DNA of 55,327 nt from Actinoplanes palleronii (GTDB lineage Bacteria > Actinomycetota > Actinomycetes > Mycobacteriales > Micromonosporaceae): the NCBI RefSeq assembly GCF_016862315.1, contig NZ_BOMS01000162.1, forward strand, positions 1-55,327, in the 5' to 3' direction. The notes beneath the pieces are model-generated. The model saw only the letters and a list, made by a program, of their open reading frames with translations, had not been told where the DNA came from and did not search any database. The position numbers and the translations under genes were made by a program. Positions 15,708-23,754 of this stretch are shown here, one piece after another (positions within the stretch are counted from its first letter, which is position 1; each line of letters opens with the position of its first letter).

Positions 15708-16316
15708 TTAGGCTCCGTGGACGGCGTCGAGAATCCGGTCCGGCGCCGTGCCGGTGGACCAGTCGGCGTGCACGTCGGCCAGTCTGATCAGGCCGGAGCG
15801 GTCGGCGACGACGACCGCGGCGAAAGGCAGGACCGAGCGGCCCGTGCCGAGCACCCGCTTGGCGTCCGGGCTGCTGAAACCGATGTTGAACGCGTCGATC
15901 AGGACGTGCCGTGGATCGGAGGTGACGAAGAAGTCGAGGTCGTGGCGGCGCTTGACGGCTTCGAGGCGATCGGGCGCCTGCGGGCTGACCGCGACCAGGT
16001 GCGCGCCCAGCTCCAGCAGCGACGGCGCGAGCGAGTCCCGGTAGGACCGCAGCAGGTCGTCGCACGCGGTGGAGCCGGCGTGCCGGACGAAGACGAGCAC
16101 GACCGGGCCGGTCTGCCGCATCCGGTTCAGGTGCACCGGGCCGAGGTCCACTTCGAGCAGGGGCACGTCGGGCAGCCGGTCGCCGACGGCGACCATCCGG
16201 TTCCAGATCGCCGAGCTCTCGAACTGGCGCCGGAACGTGCGGTCCTCGGCGCTCTGCCGGATCGGCCGGGCGGTGCCGCGGGTGACGTCGCCCGGGTTAC
16301 GGACAGAGGTCGTCAT
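15708..16316 (-). CDS. AhpC/TSA-like (peroxiredoxin-like) protein
   Basis: This thioredoxin-fold protein has about 202 residues. After a 45-residue N-terminal extension come VGDRLPDVPLLEVDLGPVHL and GPVVLVFVRHAGSTACDDLLRSYRD, then LVAVSPQAPDRLEAVKRRHDLDFFVTSDP, a pattern of the AhpC/TSA-like redoxins. Only one cysteine (STACDD) is visible near the active-site turn, so the usual CxxC is absent. ATG at 16314-16316 has GGAG at a good distance; an upstream in-frame start at 16358 would overlap the operator. A 17-bp palindrome (16363-16379) upstream matches those before metQ and DUF1684-ABC, placing it in the same inferred regulon. Confidence 0.78.
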   Translation of the reverse strand: MTTSVRNPGDVTRGTARPIRQSAEDRTFRRQFESSAIWNRMVAVGDRLPDVPLLEVDLGPVHLNRMRQTGPVVLVFVRHAGSTACDDLLRSYRDSLAPSLLELGAHLVAVSPQAPDRLEAVKRRHDLDFFVTSDPRHVLIDAFNIGFSSPDAKRVLGTGRSVLPFAAVVVADRSGLIRLADVHADWSTGTAPDRILDAVHGA

Positions 16317-16362
16317 CGTGTTGCTCCACTTCGACGGGGGTGCGTCCACTCGTCCCACAATA

Positions 16363-16379
16363 CCTACATTGCAAGTAGG
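16363..16379. promoter_or_regulatory. Palindromic operator candidate upstream of the peroxiredoxin-like gene (CCTAC-N7-GTAGG)
   Basis: CCTAC-attgcaa-GTAGG lies 46 bp upstream of the ATG. It has the same 5-7-5 geometry as the sites at 1286 and 18935, in an unusually AT-rich stretch. Confidence 0.65.
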
Positions 16380-16415
16380 GATAGTAGTTTAACAGTGTGA
16401 CCGTTTTGTCATCGA

Positions 16416-17369
16416 TCAGCCCTCGGTGACGAGGTCCTCGCCACGCGGCGTGCGGTAGTAGAGGACCGCGCGGCCGGTCCGCCGGCGCTGGACCAGGCCG
16501 GAGTCGAGCAGCACCCGCAGGTGACCGCCGACGGTGCCGAGGCCGTACCCGGTGACCGCGCACAGCTGGGTCGGTGTCTTCGACGTGTTCAGGTGCGCGA
16601 GGACCAGCGCCCGTACCGGGCCGAGCAACCGGCTCAGCGCCGCCGGCGCGACCACCACGGCGGGGTCGGCGAGGAAGCCCGCGCACGGGTAGACCACGAC
16701 GTAGCGGTGCGGGGCGTCCAGGCAGATCCAGCCGTCCCGGGACAGCGTCGGCACGAACGACAGCTGGGCCCCGGTCAGGTCCACCGGCGGGTGGTCGTAC
16801 GCGTTGACCTGCAGTCGCCCGTCGCCGGCCCAGTGCATGTCCGGTCGCATGCCGAGCAGCGCGGCCGCCCAGCCGCCGGTCGCGAGCTGGTGGGAGCGGG
16901 CCACGATGTCCGCCTGCAGCAGCCGGCGCCGGTGCGGCCAGTCCGGGCGCAACGCCAGGTCCCACACCCAGGTGAGCACGTCGGCCGTACGGTCGATCAG
17001 GTCCGGGCCGCCGAGGATGTCCGGCACCGGCACACCCTCGGCGCGCAGCTGGGCGCGGGCGTCGTCCGGTGTGGTGGCCCGCAGCCGGGCCAGGTCGCCG
17101 TCGAACGTGCCGTCCGCGTCGACCGGCGGGGTGACCAGGAAGTCGGCGACCCAGCGCGGGCGCAACGTGGCCTCGGCCAGCGCGGCGGCGAACGGGTCGT
17201 CGCGCAGCCGCTGCCGGTAGACCGGCGCCCACGCGTCGAGCCAGGCGCGCTGCGCGGGGTGGGTGCCCTTGCCGGCGAACGCCTTCATCGCGGCGACCGT
17301 CTCGGTCAGCGGTGAGACGGCGAACCGGCCGGCCGCCAGCACGTCGGCGCCGACGATCCAGACTCCCAT
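16416..17369 (-). CDS. ArsR-type winged-helix regulator with DUF5937 domain
   Basis: This regulator has 317 residues. The C-terminal 80 residues form an ArsR/HTH_5 winged helix (LARLLGPVRALVLAHL-like start, TPTQLCAVTGYGLGTVGGHLRVLLDSGLVQRRRTGRAVLYY). The long N-terminal part matches the DUF5937-type domain found with actinobacterial ArsR proteins (LRPRWVADF, RLLQADIVARSHQLATGGW). The start ATG is at 17367-17369. It is divergent from an MFS transporter across a 16-bp palindrome, so it probably represses that transporter and itself. The inducer is unknown. Confidence 0.88.
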   Translation of the reverse strand: MGVWIVGADVLAAGRFAVSPLTETVAAMKAFAGKGTHPAQRAWLDAWAPVYRQRLRDDPFAAALAEATLRPRWVADFLVTPPVDADGTFDGDLARLRATTPDDARAQLRAEGVPVPDILGGPDLIDRTADVLTWVWDLALRPDWPHRRRLLQADIVARSHQLATGGWAAALLGMRPDMHWAGDGRLQVNAYDHPPVDLTGAQLSFVPTLSRDGWICLDAPHRYVVVYPCAGFLADPAVVVAPAALSRLLGPVRALVLAHLNTSKTPTQLCAVTGYGLGTVGGHLRVLLDSGLVQRRRTGRAVLYYRTPRGEDLVTEG

Positions 17370-17393
17370 CCGTACCCCCGGCGGACGTGATCC

Positions 17394-17409
17394 TTCGTGT
17401 GGACACGAA
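17394..17409. promoter_or_regulatory. Operator candidate between the ArsR regulator and MFS genes
   Basis: The perfect palindrome TTCGTGT-GG-ACACGAA lies 25 bp upstream of the regulator start and 42 bp upstream of the chosen MFS start. This fits autoregulation and control of the transporter by the ArsR protein. Confidence 0.65.
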
Positions 17410-17450
17410 AAGCTGTGGCCGCCCCGCCGGGCGGTCGCAGACTCGCGCTC

Positions 17451-18680
17451 GTGCCAACCTACCGGGACTGTTTCGCCACGCCGCAATTCACGCCGCTGTT
17501 CGTCGCCACCTCGGCGAACGTGGCCGCCGGAACCCTGCGCGGGCTCGCCCTCGCCGTCGTCGTCTACCACGCCACCGCCTCACCGCTGCTGGCCGCGCTG
17601 AGCCTGTTCGGCTCGCACTTCGCGCAGGTCGTGGGCGCCATGACGCTGTTGTCGGCGGCCGACCGGGTGCCGCCCCGGGGCGCGCTGGTCGTCATCCACC
17701 TGCTGACCGCGCTCGGATCGGCGGTGCTGGCCGTGCCCGGCATCCCGCTCGCCGCGATGTTCGTGGTGATCGGCGTGAGTGGACTGATCGGCTCGGTGCA
17801 CGGCGGGGTGCGGTGGGGCCTGCTCGGTGAGATCCTGCCGGAGCGCGACTACCTGACTGGACGGTCGGTGTTCAACATGGCCGTCGGCGCGACGCAGATC
17901 GCCGGCTTCGCGGCCGGTGGTGCGCTGATCGCGCTGGTCGGTGCGGGTGACGCGTTGCTGGCGGCGGCCGGGGTGTCGCTGACGGCGGCGCTGATCGCCG
18001 GGTTCGGGTTGAGCGCCCGGCCGCCGCGGGCCACCGGGCGGGCGTCGGTCGCCGCGACGTGGCGGGTCAACGTCGAGCTGCTGCGGTCGCCGGAGCGGCG
18101 CTACCTCTACCTCGCGGCGTGGATTCCGGGTGGGCTGGCGGTGGGCAACGAGGCGCTGTTCGTTCCGTACCGTCCGGCGGGCGCGAGTGTGCTGTTCATC
18201 GCGGGTGCGGCGGGCATGCTGGCCGGCGACGCGACGGTCGGGCGGTGGGTGCCGGCGCGGTGGCGGGCGCGGCTGCTGATGCCGCTGCAACTGCTGCTGG
18301 GCGTACCGTATCTGGTCTTTGCGCTGCCGCTGACCCTGCCGGCCGCAGCGGTCGCGATCGCTGCGGCGTCGGCGGGTTTCGCCGGTGGACTGATCCTCCA
18401 GCAGCGGATCGTGGATGCGACACCCGAGGAGCTGCGCGGTCAGGCGCTCGGGCTGCACTCGGCCGGGATGTTCACCATGCAGGCGGTGGGCGCGTCGCTG
18501 GCCGGAACGATCGCGCAGCAGCTGCGGGTGAGCGACGCGATCGCCGTCATGGCGGTGCTGACGCTGACGAGCGCGGTCTGGCTGACCCGCGGCCGCCGGC
18601 ATCGCCCCCAGCCTGGCGGTGCTCGCGTGGGGAGTTTGGGTGCGGAGCGCGCCGTAAGTCCCCACGCTGACGTGTTGTGA
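17451..18680 (+). CDS. MFS transporter
   Basis: This major facilitator of about 409 residues has 12 predicted helices. Helix-rich segments include LFVATSANVAAGTLRGLALAV, VVGAMTLLSAADRVPPRG (loop 2-3) and GLLGEILPERDYLTGRSVFN. It looks like a drug- or metabolite-efflux MFS, as commonly paired with DUF5937 ArsR regulators. The GTG at 17451 is preferred, since the upstream GTG at 17397 lies inside the operator. The last 20 or so residues (GGARVGSLGAERAVSPHADVL) are encoded by the first copy of a duplicated hairpin, so the original C terminus may have been altered by that repeat. Confidence 0.87.
   Translation: MPTYRDCFATPQFTPLFVATSANVAAGTLRGLALAVVVYHATASPLLAALSLFGSHFAQVVGAMTLLSAADRVPPRGALVVIHLLTALGSAVLAVPGIPLAAMFVVIGVSGLIGSVHGGVRWGLLGEILPERDYLTGRSVFNMAVGATQIAGFAAGGALIALVGAGDALLAAAGVSLTAALIAGFGLSARPPRATGRASVAATWRVNVELLRSPERRYLYLAAWIPGGLAVGNEALFVPYRPAGASVLFIAGAAGMLAGDATVGRWVPARWRARLLMPLQLLLGVPYLVFALPLTLPAAAVAIAAASAGFAGGLILQQRIVDATPEELRGQALGLHSAGMFTMQAVGASLAGTIAQQLRVSDAIAVMAVLTLTSAVWLTRGRRHRPQPGGARVGSLGAERAVSPHADVL
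18625..18672. terminator. 48-bp hairpin repeat, copy A
   Basis: GCGTGGGGA (18625-18633) pairs with TCCCCACGC (18659-18667) across a GC-rich loop. The copy lies inside the 3' end of the MFS reading frame and is identical to copy B at 18686. Confidence 0.65.
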
Positions 18681-18685
18681 TGCTT

Positions 18686-18733
18686 GCGTGGGGAGTTTGG
18701 GTGCGGAGCGCGCCGTAAGTCCCCACGCTGACG
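18686..18733. terminator. 48-bp hairpin repeat, copy B
   Basis: This is an exact direct copy of 18625-18672, offset by 61 bp, just after the MFS stop codon. It is probably the transcription stop for the MFS gene. Confidence 0.65.
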
Positions 18734-18740
18734 GCGAGGG

Positions 18741-18866
18741 CTGACCGCGGCGATCCAGGTCGCGCTGTACTCGTTGATCGACGACGGCACCTACGACGCG
18801 CTGCTGACCACGTGGAAGGTCACCGAAGGGGCGCTGCGCACCGGCGCGATCAACGGCGGTGCCTGA
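18741..18866 (+). pseudogene. Remnant: C terminus of an amino-acid ABC substrate-binding protein
   Basis: An open frame of 41 codons ending in TGA at 18864 reads LTAAIQVALYSLIDDGTYDALL then TTWKVTEGALRTGAINGGA. It matches the C-terminal end of family-3 (polar amino acid) solute-binding proteins, where a helix with LIDDGTY is followed by a Trp-containing segment and a short tail. An in-frame stop precedes it and it has no start, so it is the relic of a deleted gene. The deletion junction coincides with the duplicated 48-bp hairpin. Confidence 0.6.
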
Positions 18867-18934
18867 GGCGCCGTGACGTCACCGAATGCCTGGTGGGTCA
18901 CTACCGGTGTGATCACCGTGACGATGCTTTAAAA

Positions 18935-18951
18935 CCTACTGGAGTTGTAGG
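18935..18951. promoter_or_regulatory. Palindromic operator candidate upstream of the DUF1684-ABC operon (CCTAC-N7-GTAGG)
   Basis: CCTAC-tggagtt-GTAGG lies 43 bp before the DUF1684 start in an AT-rich patch (GCTTTAAAACC). It is the third instance in this window of the 17-bp architecture seen at 1286 and 16363. Confidence 0.68.
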
Positions 18952-18994
18952 GTTGGCCGCGTTGCCAACAAGATCAACTCTGGAGGGTCGGCCG

Positions 18995-19669
18995 ATGTCT
19001 CAGGAGCATGTCGCCTGGCAGGAGGGCCGCCGGGCCGCAGTCACCGCGCCCACCGGCAACCTCGCTCTGATCGAGACGCGCTGGGGCGCCGACGACCCGG
19101 ACGCCGCGCTCGCCGGACAGCCCGCGACCGTCACCGCCACCCGGCTGCGCCGGCTGAACCCGTTGACCAAGGCCGTCGAGCACGGCGTCCGGCTCTGGGA
19201 CGCGGCGTCGCCGGCGATCCGGGACTTCGACCGGATCGACACTCATCCGTACGACCCGGCCTGGGTCCTCGAGGCGCGCTACACCGACGTGGCCGAGGAC
19301 CGGAAGGTGGCGTTCGAGCACGCCCAGGACGCCGGTTTCACCCGTGACCTGCCGGTGCCCGGTGACCTGCACCTCACGCTCGACGGCCGGGACTACACGC
19401 TGAGCGCGTTCGACGATGACGGCACTCTGCTGCTCGTCTTCGGCGACCCGACGAACCGCTCCAGCACGTACGGATCAGGTCGGTTTTTGTTCGTCGAACG
19501 GACGACCGGAACCGATCGGGTCGTCCTGGACTTCAACCGGGCCTTCGTGCCGCCGTGCGGGTTCTCGGAGCACTACAACTGTCCGCTCCCGCCGCCGCAG
19601 AACCGCCTTGCCGTGCCGGTCGAAGCGGGCGAGAAGCTTCCCGTATTCCGTAACAAACTGGAGAAATAG
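18995..19669 (+). CDS. DUF1684 domain protein
   Basis: This 224-residue cytoplasmic protein of the DUF1684 family has an N-terminal HVAWQEGRRAAVTAPTGNLAL, a central RLLFVFGDPTN-like beta region (TLLLVFGDPTNRSSTYGSGRF), and the family signature DFNRAFVPPCGFSEHYNCPLPPPQNRL near the C terminus. The biochemical function is unknown. ATG at 18995 is preceded by TGGAGGG. It is the first gene of an operon with a peptide-type ABC importer, 2 bp before the binding protein, and follows the 17-bp palindrome. This suggests a role in handling the imported compound, possibly sulfur-containing. Confidence 0.86.
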   Translation: MSQEHVAWQEGRRAAVTAPTGNLALIETRWGADDPDAALAGQPATVTATRLRRLNPLTKAVEHGVRLWDAASPAIRDFDRIDTHPYDPAWVLEARYTDVAEDRKVAFEHAQDAGFTRDLPVPGDLHLTLDGRDYTLSAFDDDGTLLLVFGDPTNRSSTYGSGRFLFVERTTGTDRVVLDFNRAFVPPCGFSEHYNCPLPPPQNRLAVPVEAGEKLPVFRNKLEK

Positions 19670-19671
19670 TC

Positions 19672-21165
19672 GTGCGTAAGATACTTGCCGTCGTCACCGC
19701 ACTGAGCCTGGCCGGCGTGCTGGCCGCCTGCGGTGACAGCAAGAGCGAGAGCACCACACCGAAGGCCGACGCGATCATCCAGATCGGCTCGGTCTACGAG
19801 CCGCAGAACCTGGACAACACCGCCGGCGGCGGGCAGGGCGTCACCGAGGCGCTGAACGGCAACGTCTACGAGGGCCTGTTCAAGCTCACCGACACCGGTG
19901 CCGTCGAGCCGCTGCTGGCCAAGGACCAGAAGGTCAGCGACGACGGCCTGACCTACACGTTCACCCTGCAGCCGGGCGTGAAGTTCCAGTCCGGCAAGGC
20001 GCTGACCTCGGCCGACGTCAAGGCCAGCATCGAGGCCGTGACCGCGGAGAACTCCAAGTCGGCCCGCAAGAGCAACCTCGCGGTGATCAAGTCGATCGCC
20101 ACGCCGGACGACGCCACCGTGGTGGTCACGCTGTCCAGCCGGTCGATCTCGTTCGTCTACAACCTGAGCTACGTCTGGATCGTCAACTCCGCGGCGACCG
20201 ACCGCACCACGAAGGCCGACGGCACCGGCCCCTACCAGCTCGGCGACTGGAAGCGCGGCTCGACGCTGAGCCTGACCCGCTTCGACGGCTACTGGGGCAC
20301 CAAGGCGGCGAACGCCGGTGTGGTCTTCCACTACTTCACCGACGCGACCGCGCTGAACAACGCGCTGCTGACCAACGCGGTCGACGTGGTCACCAGCGAG
20401 CAGAGCCCGGACGCGCTCGCCCAGTTCAGCGGCAACTCGGCGTACCAAGTGTCCAATGGCAAGGGCACGACGAAGCTTTTGCTGGCGTTCAACGACAAGG
20501 TCGCGCCGTTCGACAACGTGCAGGTGCGTCAGGCAGTCAGCCAGGCCATCGACGACACGAAGCTGCTCACCTCGATCTGGGGCGAGTACGGCACTCCGAT
20601 CGGCTCGATGGTCCCGCCCAGCGACCCCTGGTACGAGGACCTGACCTCGGTCAACGCCTACAACGTGGACAGTGCCAAGCAGCTGCTCGCCACGGCCGGC
20701 TTCCCGAACGGGTTCACCTTCACGCTGGACACCCCGAGTTACGACCCGCACCCCACCGCGGCCACGTTCATCAAGTCGGAGCTGGCCAAGGTCGGCATCA
20801 CCGTGACCATCAACACCATCACGGCCGACGAGTGGTACACGAAGGTCTACCAGAAGCGTGACTTCGTGGCGACGCTGCAGGAGCACGTCAACGACCGCGA
20901 CGTGGTCTGGTACGGCAACCCGGACTTCTACTGGGGCTACAGCAACAAGCAGGTCACCGAGCAGATCACCGCGGCCGAGCAGGCGAAGACCACCGACGAG
21001 CAGACCGCGCTGCTCAAGCAGGCCAACAAGACCATCGCGACGGAGGCGGCCAGCGACTGGCTCTACCTCTACCCGCAGATCGTGGTGGCTTCCGCGAAGC
21101 TCACCGGTTACCCGGTCAACGGCCTCAACGCCCAGTTCTTCGCGTACGGCATCACCAAGAGCTGA
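19672..21165 (+). CDS. Family-5 (peptide/nickel-type) ABC substrate-binding lipoprotein
   Basis: This binding protein of 497 residues has a signal peptide ending in the lipobox LAAC. It shows SBP_bac_5 features: LNGNVYEGLFKLTDTG, GLTYTFTLQPGVKFQSGKALTSADV and DGTGPYQLGDWKRG, then FDNVQVRQAVSQAIDDTKLL. GTG at 19672, two bases after the DUF1684 stop. With the two permeases and two ATPases downstream it makes a complete Dpp/Opp-type importer. The ligand could be a peptide, a metal chelate or a small organic molecule. The upstream palindrome shared with metQ hints at a sulfur compound, which is inference. Confidence 0.92.
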   Translation: MRKILAVVTALSLAGVLAACGDSKSESTTPKADAIIQIGSVYEPQNLDNTAGGGQGVTEALNGNVYEGLFKLTDTGAVEPLLAKDQKVSDDGLTYTFTLQPGVKFQSGKALTSADVKASIEAVTAENSKSARKSNLAVIKSIATPDDATVVVTLSSRSISFVYNLSYVWIVNSAATDRTTKADGTGPYQLGDWKRGSTLSLTRFDGYWGTKAANAGVVFHYFTDATALNNALLTNAVDVVTSEQSPDALAQFSGNSAYQVSNGKGTTKLLLAFNDKVAPFDNVQVRQAVSQAIDDTKLLTSIWGEYGTPIGSMVPPSDPWYEDLTSVNAYNVDSAKQLLATAGFPNGFTFTLDTPSYDPHPTAATFIKSELAKVGITVTINTITADEWYTKVYQKRDFVATLQEHVNDRDVVWYGNPDFYWGYSNKQVTEQITAAEQAKTTDEQTALLKQANKTIATEAASDWLYLYPQIVVASAKLTGYPVNGLNAQFFAYGITKS

Positions 21166-22121
21166 TGAGTCACTACCTCGTGCGGCGGACAGCGATCCTT
21201 CTGGGGTCGCTGTTCCTCGCCGCGGTGGCGTTGTTCGCGCTGCTGCGCCTGCTGCCCGGCGACCCGGCGAACGCCCTGCTGCCGGTCGGCGCCACCCCGG
21301 ACCAGATCGACGCGGCCCGCCGTGAGCTGGGCACCGACGCGTCGCTGCCGTCGCAGTTCCTCAGCTGGCTGGCCGGCATCGCCCGCCTCGACCTGGGCAA
21401 GTCGCTGATCAGCACGCTGCCGGTCGGCCCGGAGATCACCGCGCGGCTGCCGGTCACGGTGCCGCTGACCCTTACCGCTTTTGTGCTCGCGGTGCTGGTC
21501 GCGGTCCCGGTCGGGGTGCTGGCCGCGGCCCGCGCCGACCGCTGGTACGGCCCGGTGATCAACGCGGTCGCGCAGCTCGGCATCGCGGTCCCGGCCTTCT
21601 GGCTCGGTCTGCTGCTGATCGCGGGCTTCGCGCTCAACCTCCACGTTCTTCCGGCCGGCGGTTTTCCGCCGGACGGCTGGGCCGATCCCGGCCTCGCCCT
21701 TCAGTCACTGATCCTGCCGTGTCTCACTGTCGCTCTGGTCATGGCCGCTTCGATGATTCGGTACGTACGAGCAGCCACCCTCGACGTGCTCGGCGCGGAC
21801 TATCTGCGCACCGCGCGGGCGCTCGGCGCGGGCGCCCGGGAGGCGATGTGGCGGCACGGGCTGCGCAACGCCGCGGTGCCGGTGATCGCGGTCCTGGCCA
21901 TGGAACTGGCCACCACGTTCCTGGGCGCGGTCGTGGTGGAGAGCGTGTTCGCCCTGCCCGGCCTGGGCAGCCTCCTGGTTCGCGGGATCAGCCAGCACGA
22001 CTACCCGGTGATCCAGGGCGTGATGCTGGTCAGCACGGCCACCGTGCTGGTCGTCGGGTTCCTCGGCGACGTCGCCCAGCGCCTCGTCGACCCGCGTCTG
22101 CGGCTGCGGAGCGCGTCGTGA
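21165..22121 (+). CDS. Dpp/Opp-type ABC permease 1
   Basis: DppB-type permease, 318 residues, six helices. It has the N-terminal YLVRRTAILLGSLFLAAV, the large first extracytoplasmic loop with LLPGDPANALLP, and the EAA loop (ADYLRTARALGAGAREAMWRHGLRNAA). ATG overlaps the binding-protein stop by one base (TGATG). Confidence 0.92.
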   Translation: MSHYLVRRTAILLGSLFLAAVALFALLRLLPGDPANALLPVGATPDQIDAARRELGTDASLPSQFLSWLAGIARLDLGKSLISTLPVGPEITARLPVTVPLTLTAFVLAVLVAVPVGVLAAARADRWYGPVINAVAQLGIAVPAFWLGLLLIAGFALNLHVLPAGGFPPDGWADPGLALQSLILPCLTVALVMAASMIRYVRAATLDVLGADYLRTARALGAGAREAMWRHGLRNAAVPVIAVLAMELATTFLGAVVVESVFALPGLGSLLVRGISQHDYPVIQGVMLVSTATVLVVGFLGDVAQRLVDPRLRLRSAS

Positions 22122-22936
22122 GCCGCCGTCGTTCGGTCCACCTGGCGATCGGGCTCGCGCTCGTGGGGCTGGTCGTCGGGGCGGTGCTCATGTCGTACCT
22201 ATGGTTGCCCTTTGCTCCTGATGACACCTCGGGTGGGCGGCTGACCGCGCCCGGGGGCGACCACCTGCTCGGCACCGACAAGCTCGGCCGGGACCTGTTC
22301 ACCCAGCTGCTGATCGGCGGGCGGATCGCGCTCGGCACCGCGCTCGGTGCGGTGGCCGTCGGCGGGGTGCTCGGGGTCGGCGCGGGGCTGCTGGCCGGGT
22401 TCGCCACCCGCTGGCGCGACGACGTCGCCGCGGTGACGCTGGACATCCTGATCGCGTTCCCGACCCTGCTGCTGGCCATGCTGATCGTGGCCGGCGCGGG
22501 TGCGTCGCTGGGCACCGCGATCCTGGCGATCGGGCTGGCGATGGCCGCGATCGTGGCCCGGCTGACCCGGGTGCTGGTCAAGCAGGTGCTGACCCGCGAC
22601 TACATCACCGCGGCCCGGATCGCCGGCATCTCCTGGCCGCGGATCGTGCTCGGCCACGTGCTGCCCAACATCGGGCCGGTGGTGCTGGTGAACCTGGCGC
22701 TGCAGGCCGGGCTCGCGGTGCTGGCCGAGGCGAGCCTGTCCTATCTGGGCCTGGGCACACCGCCGCCGAACGCGTCGTGGGGCCGGATGCTCTTCGAGGC
22801 GCAGGCCACCGTGCTGACCGCGCCGGTCGCCGCGCTCGCGCCGGGGCTGGCCCTGGTGGTGCTGGTGGTCGGGGTGAACCTGAGCGCCGACGGGCTGCGC
22901 GACCTGACCGATCCGACCCGCAGGAGGAGCCGATGA
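22118..22936 (+). CDS. Dpp/Opp-type ABC permease 2
   Basis: DppC-type permease, 272 residues. It has the characteristic HLLGTDKLGRDLFTQLLIGGRIAL segment, a DILIAFPTLLLAML helix, the EAA loop (RDYITAARIAGISWPRIVLGHVLPN) and the conserved LSYLGLGTPPPNASWGRML. The GTG overlaps the previous stop by 4 bp. Confidence 0.92.
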   Translation: MSRRRSVHLAIGLALVGLVVGAVLMSYLWLPFAPDDTSGGRLTAPGGDHLLGTDKLGRDLFTQLLIGGRIALGTALGAVAVGGVLGVGAGLLAGFATRWRDDVAAVTLDILIAFPTLLLAMLIVAGAGASLGTAILAIGLAMAAIVARLTRVLVKQVLTRDYITAARIAGISWPRIVLGHVLPNIGPVVLVNLALQAGLAVLAEASLSYLGLGTPPPNASWGRMLFEAQATVLTAPVAALAPGLALVVLVVGVNLSADGLRDLTDPTRRRSR

Positions 22937-23754
22937 CCCTGCTCGTGGTTTCCGGACTCACCGTGCGTGACCAAGCCGGGACGGTGCTGGTGGAGGACGT
23001 CTCGTTCACCGTCGAGGCCGGTGAGCGGATCGGGTTGATCGGCGAGTCCGGGTCGGGCAAGTCGCTGACCGCGCTCGCCGTCGCCGGCCTGCTCCCGCCC
23101 GGCATCACCGCCACCGGCACGGCCCTGATCGACGGCGTCGACATCATCGCGGCGCCTGTCGACATGATCTCGGCGTCGGAGAAGGCCCGCACCGGCGTCC
23201 GCGGAAAGATCGTGAGCACGGTCTTCCAGGAGCCGCTGACCGCTCTCGACCCGCTGATGACCGCGGGCCGGCAGATCGCCGTGCCGCTGCGCCGGTTCCG
23301 TGGTCTGCGCGGCAGCGCGCTGCGCGCGGCGGTGGGCGCGGCCCTGGACGAGGTGCGGCTGACCGACACCGATCGGATCGCCGGCTCCTATCCGCACCAG
23401 CTCTCCGGCGGGCAGCGCCAGCGGGTGGCGATCGCGATGGCGCTGGCCTGCCGGCCCCGGCTGCTGATCGCCGACGAGCCGACCACCGCGCTCGACGTCA
23501 CCGTCCAGGCCGAGATCCTCGACCTGCTGGACAGCCTGGTCGCCGCGCACGGCAGCGCGCTGCTGTTCATCACGCACGACCTGCCGGTGGCCGCCCGGGT
23601 CGCCCGGCACACCCACGTGCTGCGCTCCGGCCGGATCGTCGAGTCGGGGCCGATCGCCGAGCTGATCACCGCGCCGGTTCACGAGTACACCCGCACGCTC
23701 GTCGCCGCGGCCCGCCGCTTCGACGCCGCCCTGGAGGGACTCACCCGTGACTGA
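22933..23754 (+). CDS. Dpp/Opp-type ABC ATPase 1
   Basis: DppD-type ATPase, 273 residues. Walker A is GESGSGKSL, the Q-loop is VFQEPLTALDP, the signature is LSGGQRQRV, Walker B is LLIADEPTTALD and the H-loop is ITHDL. Walker A ends in Ser-Leu rather than Ser-Thr, which is common in DppD. ATG overlaps the permease stop by 4 bp; GGAGGAG lies just upstream. Confidence 0.92.
   Translation: MTLLVVSGLTVRDQAGTVLVEDVSFTVEAGERIGLIGESGSGKSLTALAVAGLLPPGITATGTALIDGVDIIAAPVDMISASEKARTGVRGKIVSTVFQEPLTALDPLMTAGRQIAVPLRRFRGLRGSALRAAVGAALDEVRLTDTDRIAGSYPHQLSGGQRQRVAIAMALACRPRLLIADEPTTALDVTVQAEILDLLDSLVAAHGSALLFITHDLPVAARVARHTHVLRSGRIVESGPIAELITAPVHEYTRTLVAAARRFDAALEGLTRD

Noticed and set aside
18873..18882. 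GTGACGTCAC palindrome as a CRP-type operator
   Set aside because: It is a short, common 10-bp palindrome with no matching second site or context. It lies just past the binding-protein relic.
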